Source: Hyphomicrobiales bacterium (GTDB lineage: Bacteria; Pseudomonadota; Alphaproteobacteria; Rhizobiales; Beijerinckiaceae). Taken from it: a stretch of DNA of 5,023 nucleotides. A program made the translations under genes and the position numbers. The notes below the pieces were generated by a model. The model saw only the letters and a program-made list of their open reading frames with translations, did no database searches and was not told the origin of the DNA. The stretch covers positions 1 to 5,023 of the forward strand of contig JAATEW010000055.1 in the NCBI GenBank assembly GCA_015655535.1. Reading direction: 5' to 3'. Below are positions 1 through 5,023 of this stretch, in pieces. Each line of letters starts with the position of its first letter. Positions within the stretch are counted from its first letter, which is position 1.

Positions 1-1179
1 ACAACCCTTTTCGCAATTTTGCTGGCGATCTCGTTTTCACATCTGCTGAACGACATCATCCAATCGCTGGTGCCTGCGATCTATCCGGTTTTGAAGACGT
101 CCTTCGCGCTGGATTTCGGCCAGATCGGCCTCATCACGCTCGCCTTTCAACTCACCGCCTCCTTGTTCCAGCCCTTTATCGGACTTTACACGGACAAATA
201 TCCAAGCCCCTATTCGCTGGCGATCGGCATGGGATTCTCGCTCGGCGGGTTGCTGCTTTTGTCGGTTGCACCGAATTTCATCGCGCTTCTCCTCGCAGCC
301 GCGCTAGTCGGTGTCGGCTCTTCCGTGTTCCACCCCGAGGCATCGCGCGTGGCGCGCATGGCGTCGGGCGGACAGCACGGATTGGCGCAATCCCTGTTTC
401 AGGTCGGCGGCACGGCGGGGGCCGCTTTGGGCCCGTTGCTCGCGGCCTTCATCGTCGTGCCGCACGGACAGCATAGTCTTGCGTGGTTCTCGGTGGTCGC
501 CCTTCTCGCCATGATCGTGCTGACGGGCATCGGCCAATGGTATGGCCGCACGATCGCCGCCACGCGGGCGAAGCCGCGCGCCGCCGCCTATCCCGGCTCC
601 GGGCTCTCGCGCCGCAAGGTCTTTTTCACGATCTCGATCCTGCTCATGCTCGTCTTTTCCAAGTTCTTTTATACGGCGAGCATCAGCAGCTATTACACGT
701 TCTATCTGATCCAGAAATTCAACCTGTCGGTGCAAGAGGCGCAGCTCTTTCTGTTCCTTTTTCTCGGCGCCATGGCGCTCGGCACATTTTTGGGCGGCCC
801 GATCGGCGACCGCATCGGACGGCGCTATGTCATCTGGGCTTCGATCCTCGGCGTGCTGCCCTTCACGCTCGCTTTGCCGTACGCGGGCCTCGTTGCGACC
901 GGCGTGCTCAGCGTCATCATCGGCTTGATCCTATCGTCTGCCTTTGCCGCGATCCTCGTCTATGCGCAAGAGCTTTTGCCGGGCAAGGTCGGAACGGTCG
1001 CGGGGCTCTTCTTCGGCTTCGCCTTCGGCATGGGCGGATTGGGCGCGGCGGTCCTCGGCGAAGTCGCCGATATGACCAGCATTACCTTCGTCTATCGCAT
1101 CTGCGCCTTCCTGCCGGCGCTTGGGCTTTTCGCCTATTTTCTGCCGCGGCTCGGCGAAGAGCCTATGGCGAATAGCTGA
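1..1179 (+). CDS. fsr: MFS efflux transporter, fosmidomycin-resistance (Fsr/RosA) family, 5' end cut by window
   Basis: This is an inner-membrane major facilitator superfamily drug:proton antiporter. Relatives export fosmidomycin (E. coli Fsr) or contribute to antimicrobial-peptide resistance (Yersinia RosA). The frame is open from base 1 with no upstream stop, giving 392 visible residues. A TTG at 19 is in frame, but it lies within the first membrane helix and is unlikely to be the start. Recalled E. coli Fsr (about 406 aa) carries about 20 more N-terminal residues. Family hallmarks seen: SHLLNDIIQSL at the start, QPFIGLYTDKYP (visible residues 57-68), GSSVFHPEASRVARMASGG (106-124), FQVGGTAGAALGP (133-145), SKFFYTASISSYYTFYL (220-236), the MFS loop motif GPIGDRIGRR (266-275), and VYAQELLPG plus FFGFAFGMGGLGAAVLG near the end. 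About 12 hydrophobic segments are split by a basic central loop (about 180-207). It converges on the peptidase gene. Substrate is inferred from family only. Confidence 0.93.
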   Translation, partial: TTLFAILLAISFSHLLNDIIQSLVPAIYPVLKTSFALDFGQIGLITLAFQLTASLFQPFIGLYTDKYPSPYSLAIGMGFSLGGLLLLSVAPNFIALLLAAALVGVGSSVFHPEASRVARMASGGQHGLAQSLFQVGGTAGAALGPLLAAFIVVPHGQHSLAWFSVVALLAMIVLTGIGQWYGRTIAATRAKPRAAAYPGSGLSRRKVFFTISILLMLVFSKFFYTASISSYYTFYLIQKFNLSVQEAQLFLFLFLGAMALGTFLGGPIGDRIGRRYVIWASILGVLPFTLALPYAGLVATGVLSVIIGLILSSAFAAILVYAQELLPGKVGTVAGLFFGFAFGMGGLGAAVLGEVADMTSITFVYRICAFLPALGLFAYFLPRLGEEPMANS

Positions 1180-1210
1180 TCCTCTTCCAGAGATTACGCT
1201 TTTGGAAGAT

Positions 1211-1304
1211 CGTCATTGCGAGCGAAGCGAAGCAATCCAGAAGCAATCCAGAAGCAATCGTTCCAAGCATGGGTTGCTTCGTCGCTCCGCTCATCGCAAT
1301 GACG
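1211..1304. repeat. Imperfect inverted repeat (REP-like dispersed element) between convergent genes
   Basis: The outer arms match exactly over 11 bp: CGTCATTGCGA at 1211-1221 and its complement at 1294-1304. An inner block GAAGCAATCC (1229-1238) pairs with GGGTTGCTTC (1271-1280), with one mismatch that would be a G-U pair in RNA. Between these blocks the right arm is about 5 bases longer, so the stem is bulged. The arms enclose a spacer of about 32 bases. The left-arm sequence is a type I recognise as widely dispersed in alphaproteobacterial genomes, usually in intergenic spaces. In this position, between two 3' ends, transcripts from both directions would fold into a hairpin, which could protect 3' ends or slow transcription. 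No T-tract marks a classical intrinsic terminator. That role is inference. Confidence 0.85.
1229..1260 (+). repeat. Three tandem copies of an 11-bp unit inside the inverted repeat
   Basis: GAAGCAATCCA occurs at 1229-1239 and 1240-1250. A third, partial copy at 1251-1260 matches the first nine bases and then diverges (GAAGCAATCG). The first copy belongs to the inverted-repeat arm; the other two extend into the loop. This looks like slippage expansion of the arm end. Either the first or second copy could pair with the right arm at 1271-1280. Confidence 0.85.
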
Positions 1305-1320
1305 GCATAGATTGCGCGGG

Positions 1321-3138
1321 CTATTCGATCGGCTGCGTTGCCGCGCGCAGCCATCTGCGCGTGGCGGGCTCGACCAGTGGCGAGACGACCTTGCGCACCC
1401 GCGCATGATAGGCGTTGATCCAATCGAGTTCTTCTGCGTTGAGAAGCTTCGGCTCGATCAGATTGCGGTCGATCGGCACAAGCGTGATCGTTTCGAAGCC
1501 ATAGCTCTCGCGTTCGGCGCCAGCGATCTCGCGTGGTTCGACGATCACCAGATTTTCGATGCGAATGCCCCAATGGCCGGCATTATAATAGCCGGGCTCA
1601 TTCGACAGGATCATGCCCGGCTCAAGCGGCTGCATGCCGATCTTGGAGATGCGCTGCGGTCCTTCATGCACCGAGAGATATGAGCCGACGCCATGGCCCG
1701 TGCCATGATCGAAATCGAGACCGGCCTGCCACAGCGCGAGCCGCGCCAGCGCATCGATCTGCGCGCCTGACGTGCCTTTCGGAAATACGGCACGGGCAAT
1801 GGCGGTATGGCCTTTGAGCACGCGGGTGAAACGGTCGCGCATCGCTGCATTGGGTTCGCCGACCGCGACGGTGCGGGTGATATCCGTCGTACCGTCTTGA
1901 TATTGCGCGCCGGAATCGATGAGGAAAATCCCACGTTTGATCTTGCGGTTGGTTTTCTCCGTAACGCGATAATGCGGGATCGCTGAATGCGGCCCCGCCG
2001 CCGAGATCGACGGAAAGGACACATCCTTCAATTTCTTCGTGTCGCGCCGGAAGGTCTCCAGCGCCTCGGCGGCTTCGATCTCGGTCAGTTCGCCTTCGGC
2101 GGCCTCGCCTTCGAACCAATGCAGGAAGGACACCATGGCGGCCGCGTCGCGGATATGGGCCTGGCGCATGCCTTCGAGCTCGGTCGGATTCTTCTTCGCC
2201 TTCATCAAACCGATCGGATCGGTGCCCACGTCCGCTTGGCCGCCGGCCTTTTCGAAGATCTGGATCAGTTTGGCAGGCGCGGTGCCGGCGTCGAAGAGCA
2301 CGCGCTTGCCCTTCCTGGCGAGATCCTGCAGATCGGCTTTCAAATCTTTAGGCTCCGCCAGCGCCGCGAGTGGCTTGAGTTTCGCCCTGACACTATCGTC
2401 GAGCTTTTCGAAATCGACATAGAGTTTCGGCCTGCCGGTGCGGGCGATGATCGCAAAGGACAGGGGCAGCGGCGTATGCGACACGTCCTGCCCGCGAATG
2501 TTGAAGGCCCAGGCAACCGCATGGGGATCGCTAACGACAAGCGCATCCTTGCCGCCAAGCGCCGCAACGATGCGCGCGAGCTTCTTCGCCGACGGCTCGC
2601 CCGCATAACGCGGCGGATGCACTGTGATCTCGCCTTGCGGCGCCTTCGGCCGATCGGTCCAGATCAGATCGATGAGATTGGGCTCGACGGCGACAAGTTC
2701 GGCACCGGCCTTCGCGGCCGCGAGGGCATAACGCGCGATCTGGCCGGGCGTATGCAGCCAAGGATCATAGCCGATGCGCGACCCTTTGCGCAGCTTCGTC
2801 TCAAGCCAACGGTCGGGTGAGATGTGCGCGAGCGCGACGGGCTCGAAAACCTCCGGGTCGATTTGCGATTGCACCGCGAGCGTGTAACGCCCATCGACAA
2901 AGAGAACGGCTTGTCGTCTCAAGACAATCGCAAGCCCGGCCGAACCGGTGAAGCCCGAAAGCCACGCGAGCCTTTCTTCCGATGGTGCGACATATTCATT
3001 TTGATGACGGTCCGCGCGCGGCACCAAATATCCATCGATCTGATATTTGCGAAATGTCGAGCGCAATGCCGCGACGCGCGCGGCACTGTCCGATGAATCG
3101 GCGGACTCTTCAAAGGTCTGATAAAGGGCTTCGAACAT
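1321..3138 (-). CDS. pepP: Xaa-Pro aminopeptidase (aminopeptidase P, M24B), three-domain type
   Basis: This is a cytosolic metallopeptidase that removes an N-terminal residue preceding proline. At 605 aa it matches the long three-domain form (human XPNPEP1 is about 623 aa) rather than the shorter E. coli PepP. Two creatinase-like N-terminal domains (about 15-160 and 165-320) precede the pita-bread catalytic domain (about 325-545). All five metal ligands can be placed: D408 and D419 in IDSGAQYQDGTTD, H482 in HGTGHGVG, E514 in SNEPGYY, and E528 in GIRIENLVIV. H389 and H491 (VHEGP) fit the substrate-binding histidines. A family C-terminal extension follows (about 550-605). There is no signal peptide or membrane segment. 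The ATG at 3136-3138 is preceded by a weak GGGA (3146-3149) seven bases away, and the N-terminus MFEALYQTFEE fits rhizobial homologues. It lies downstream of the antiporter gene on the same strand. The gene appears intact. Family call firm; gene symbol by analogy. Confidence 0.95.
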   Translation of the reverse strand: MFEALYQTFEESADSSDSAARVAALRSTFRKYQIDGYLVPRADRHQNEYVAPSEERLAWLSGFTGSAGLAIVLRRQAVLFVDGRYTLAVQSQIDPEVFEPVALAHISPDRWLETKLRKGSRIGYDPWLHTPGQIARYALAAAKAGAELVAVEPNLIDLIWTDRPKAPQGEITVHPPRYAGEPSAKKLARIVAALGGKDALVVSDPHAVAWAFNIRGQDVSHTPLPLSFAIIARTGRPKLYVDFEKLDDSVRAKLKPLAALAEPKDLKADLQDLARKGKRVLFDAGTAPAKLIQIFEKAGGQADVGTDPIGLMKAKKNPTELEGMRQAHIRDAAAMVSFLHWFEGEAAEGELTEIEAAEALETFRRDTKKLKDVSFPSISAAGPHSAIPHYRVTEKTNRKIKRGIFLIDSGAQYQDGTTDITRTVAVGEPNAAMRDRFTRVLKGHTAIARAVFPKGTSGAQIDALARLALWQAGLDFDHGTGHGVGSYLSVHEGPQRISKIGMQPLEPGMILSNEPGYYNAGHWGIRIENLVIVEPREIAGAERESYGFETITLVPIDRNLIEPKLLNAEELDWINAYHARVRKVVSPLVEPATRRWLRAATQPIE

Positions 3139-3252
3139 ATAGGGATCCCGTGCGTTTCATGGCGCGGCGCGAATCGGCTGCGCGCGCGCATCGAGCGAAT
3201 TTGGCGGTTACATAGCAGATATATGACGCGGACGCATAGTCGCGGCTAGGGG
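3139..3252. other. 114-bp gap between antiporter and peptidase genes, no gene seen
   Basis: The gap runs from the antiporter stop codon to the peptidase start. Reading the minus strand, it holds an AT-richer patch (about 3205-3226, containing TATATC and TATGTA), the only part resembling promoter -10 elements, but I cannot pair it with a convincing -35 box. Two perfect palindromes occur: TGCGCGCGCGCA (3179-3190) and GGGATCCC (3142-3149); the second overlaps the weak ribosome-binding site of the peptidase gene. No stem-loop followed by a T-run is visible after the antiporter stop, so read-through into the peptidase gene is plausible. Confidence 0.5.
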
Positions 3253-5001
3253 TCAAGCGTTTTGATCCGCAGTCCCATCAAAAACCTGCTCGATCATGCC
3301 ACGGGCGATTTCCTCTTCGCCCATGATGACCTTATCAGCGCCGAGACGAGTCAAATGGTCGACTTCGGCGTCGGAATGCGCGCGTGCGATGATCGTAATG
3401 GCTGGATTGGCAGCCTTCGCCTGCAAGACGATCTGCCCGGCCTCGAACGCATTCGGAATGGCGATGATGAGACGCCGCGCGGCAATAAGATTGGCCGCCG
3501 CGAGAATATCCGGCCGCGTGGCATTGCCGCTGATCATCTCGATGCCGCCGCCTTGCAAATTGGCCGCGACCTTATCCGCATCGTCGATGACGAGGAATGC
3601 CATGCCCGCATCCTTCAAGACCTTGCCGACACGCGTGCCGACGCGACCATAACCAACCAGGACCGTATGATCGGCAAGCTTCGTTGGAATCAAAGTCTCG
3701 GCATCCGGCATCTTGCGCGCCGGTGCCTTGGAGCGCGCCGTTGGAGCCGCCGCCACGGGCTCCGCCTCATCACCGCGGCCAACACGCCGCTCGAGCCGAG
3801 GCCGCAGCCAATCGATCGCGGCGAAAGCCAAAGGGTTCAAAAGAATCGACAGGATCGCACCGGCGAGAATGAGATCGCGTCCTTGCGGCGGCAGCAGATT
3901 CAAACCGACGCCGAGTTCGGCGAGAATGAAGGAGAACTCGCCGATCTGCGCCAGGCTCGCCGAAATCGTCAGAGCCGTGCCGAGCGGATAGCCGAAGATA
4001 AGAACGATCAGAAAAGCAATCGCCGACTTGCCGACCACAATGATCAGCAATGTGCCGAGAATCGGCAAGGGCTCATGAAACAGGCTCGCCGGATCGAAAA
4101 GCATGCCGACCGAGACGAAGAACAAAACCGCGAAAGCATCCCGCAGCGGTAGGGTTTCCTCCGCCGCGCGATGGCTCAATTCCGACTCGCTTAAAATCAT
4201 GCCGGCGAAAAACGCGCCGAGCGCGAGCGATACGCCGAAAAGCTGCGTCGCGCCGAAGGCGACGCCGAGCGCGATGGCGAGCACCGCAAGCCGGAACAAT
4301 TCGCGCGAACCCGTATGAGCAACATAGTGCAAAATCCAGGGAATGACGCGCCGGCCGACGATCAGCATGAAAGCGACGAAGGCCATCAGCTTGACGACCG
4401 TCAGTCCGAGCACGCCCCAGAAGCCGAGACCGAAGCGCACGGCGAGCGGATCATGCGAAGCGGCATCACTCGTGCCGAGAACGCTCGCCAGCGCCGGCAG
4501 CAGCACGAGCGTCAGCACCATGGCGAGATCTTCGACGATCAGCCAGCCGACCGCGATGCGCCCGCGTTCGGTCTGCATGAGATGACGCTCCTGCATCGCA
4601 CGCAGCAGCACCACGGTGCTCGCGACCGACAGAGCCAAACCGAAGACGAGCGCCGCGCCGATCGGCCATCCCATGCCCCAGGCAAGCGCCGCGCCCATGG
4701 CGGTTGCGACGGCGATCTGGAGAACCGCTCCCGGGACCGCAATGGCGCGGACGGAGAGAAGATCCTTCAAGGAGAAATGCAGGCCAACGCCGAACATAAG
4801 CAAGATGACGCCGAGTTCGGCGAGTTCCGGCGCGAGACTTTGATCGGCGACGAAGCCCGGTGTGTGCGGCCCGGCGAGAACGCCGGCCACAAGATAGCCG
4901 ACGAGCGGCGGCAGGCGTAGCCGATTGGCTATGGTGCCGAAGATGAACGCTAGCCCGAGGCCAATGACGATCGTGGCAATGAGAGGGGTCTCATGCGGCA
5001 T
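3253..5001 (-). CDS. ybaL: CPA2 cation:proton antiporter with NAD-binding domain, YbaL/RosB (Kef-like) family
   Basis: This is an inner-membrane monovalent cation:proton antiporter of the CPA2 family, probably moving potassium in exchange for protons. The 582 residues divide into a membrane domain with about 12-13 hydrophobic segments (1-400), a linker rich in Ala, Pro and charged residues (about 401-440), and a cytoplasmic TrkA-N/KTN domain (about 443-575). Visible motifs: PPLVGYLVAGVLAGP (31-45), ELAELGVILLMFGVGLHFSLKDL (59-81), the transport-site region WLIVEDLAMVLTL with D158, SHRAAEETLPLRDAFAVLFFVSVGM (276-300), ASLAQIGEFSFILAELG (348-364), and the dinucleotide fingerprint GYGRVG (450-455) with acidic D473/D474 about 20 residues later. 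Recalled E. coli YbaL (about 558 aa) aligns from residue 1 (MHHATPLI against MPHETPLI), supporting the ATG at 4999-5001 despite no clear ribosome-binding site. The linker is longer than in E. coli. No kefF-like ancillary gene is present. Cation specificity is family-based. Confidence 0.95.
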   Translation of the reverse strand: MPHETPLIATIVIGLGLAFIFGTIANRLRLPPLVGYLVAGVLAGPHTPGFVADQSLAPELAELGVILLMFGVGLHFSLKDLLSVRAIAVPGAVLQIAVATAMGAALAWGMGWPIGAALVFGLALSVASTVVLLRAMQERHLMQTERGRIAVGWLIVEDLAMVLTLVLLPALASVLGTSDAASHDPLAVRFGLGFWGVLGLTVVKLMAFVAFMLIVGRRVIPWILHYVAHTGSRELFRLAVLAIALGVAFGATQLFGVSLALGAFFAGMILSESELSHRAAEETLPLRDAFAVLFFVSVGMLFDPASLFHEPLPILGTLLIIVVGKSAIAFLIVLIFGYPLGTALTISASLAQIGEFSFILAELGVGLNLLPPQGRDLILAGAILSILLNPLAFAAIDWLRPRLERRVGRGDEAEPVAAAPTARSKAPARKMPDAETLIPTKLADHTVLVGYGRVGTRVGKVLKDAGMAFLVIDDADKVAANLQGGGIEMISGNATRPDILAAANLIAARRLIIAIPNAFEAGQIVLQAKAANPAITIIARAHSDAEVDHLTRLGADKVIMGEEEIARGMIEQVFDGTADQNA

Positions 5002-5023
5002 GATGTGAGAGGTGTCCCGTTGA

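Noticed and set aside
19..21. TTG as the start codon of the MFS gene
   Set aside because: The frame is open to base 1, and the sequence before and after this codon already aligns to the first membrane helix of Fsr, so the true start lies before the window.
1121..1408. Plus-strand 95-aa reading frame (and minus-strand frames over the same bases) containing RHCERSEAIQ-like peptide
   Set aside because: This is a translation of the intergenic inverted repeat plus the ends of the two flanking genes. Such peptides are a known kind of annotation artefact, with no ribosome-binding site or family support.
1987..2820. 277-aa plus-strand open frame
   Set aside because: It lies wholly antisense to the well-supported aminopeptidase P gene, whose catalytic residues are intact. 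Its composition, rich in Arg, Gly and Leu, is typical of a shadow frame in GC-rich DNA.
3110..3160. 16-codon minus-strand leader frame (ATG at 3158-3160) overlapping the start of pepP
   Set aside because: It is out of frame with pepP and could in principle couple translation, but it has no ribosome-binding site and no recognisable regulatory peptide pattern.
3179..3190. TGCGCGCGCGCA palindrome as a regulator-binding site or Z-DNA tract
   Set aside because: It is a 12-bp alternating GC run in GC-rich DNA, too simple to assign to any regulator, and has no second copy nearby.
3226..3250. Possible terminator hairpin after the antiporter stop
   Set aside because: Only a short, bulged pairing between GCGAC and GTCCGC is possible, with no T-run, so it does not support a terminator call.
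3262..4152. 296-aa plus-strand open frame, and the 201-aa frame at 4315-4920
   Set aside because: Both are antisense to the antiporter gene. They are hydrophilic, rich in Arg, Asp and Gln, and show no recognisable domain; they mirror the codon use of the hydrophobic protein on the other strand.

Overview
This window is about 5 kb of moderately GC-rich chromosomal DNA. It most likely comes from an alphaproteobacterium of the Hyphomicrobiales (Rhizobiales) type. I infer this from the GC bias, the aminopeptidase P sequence, which resembles rhizobial/Bradyrhizobium-type proteins, and a dispersed repeat beginning CGTCATTGCGAGCGAAGCG that is familiar from alphaproteobacterial genomes. Codon use looks uniform across the three genes. 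I see no integrase, transposase, phage gene, CRISPR array, tRNA or rRNA.

Layout: (1) Bases 1-1179, plus strand: the 3' part of an MFS transporter of the fosmidomycin-resistance (Fsr/RosA) family; the window cuts off its N-terminus. (2) Bases 1180-1320: a convergent intergenic gap holding an imperfect inverted repeat (1211-1304) whose left arm runs into three tandem copies of an 11-bp unit. (3) Bases 1321-3138, minus strand: a complete three-domain aminopeptidase P (M24B) with all five metal ligands. (4) Bases 3139-3252: a short same-strand gap with no recognisable gene. (5) Bases 3253-5001, minus strand: a complete YbaL/RosB-type CPA2 cation:proton antiporter with a C-terminal NAD-binding (TrkA-N/KTN) domain.

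How the genes may work together: Fsr and YbaL are the relatives of Yersinia RosA and RosB, an efflux pump/potassium antiporter pair linked to resistance to cationic antimicrobial peptides. In E. coli fsr and ybaL are adjacent. Here the same two families sit within about 2 kb of each other, but they converge and an aminopeptidase P gene lies between them. Whether this is a retained functional module or residual proximity cannot be decided from the sequence alone. The antiporter and peptidase genes share a strand with a 114-bp gap and may be co-transcribed. Otherwise the window is ordinary housekeeping and transport content. I found no convincing previously undescribed system.
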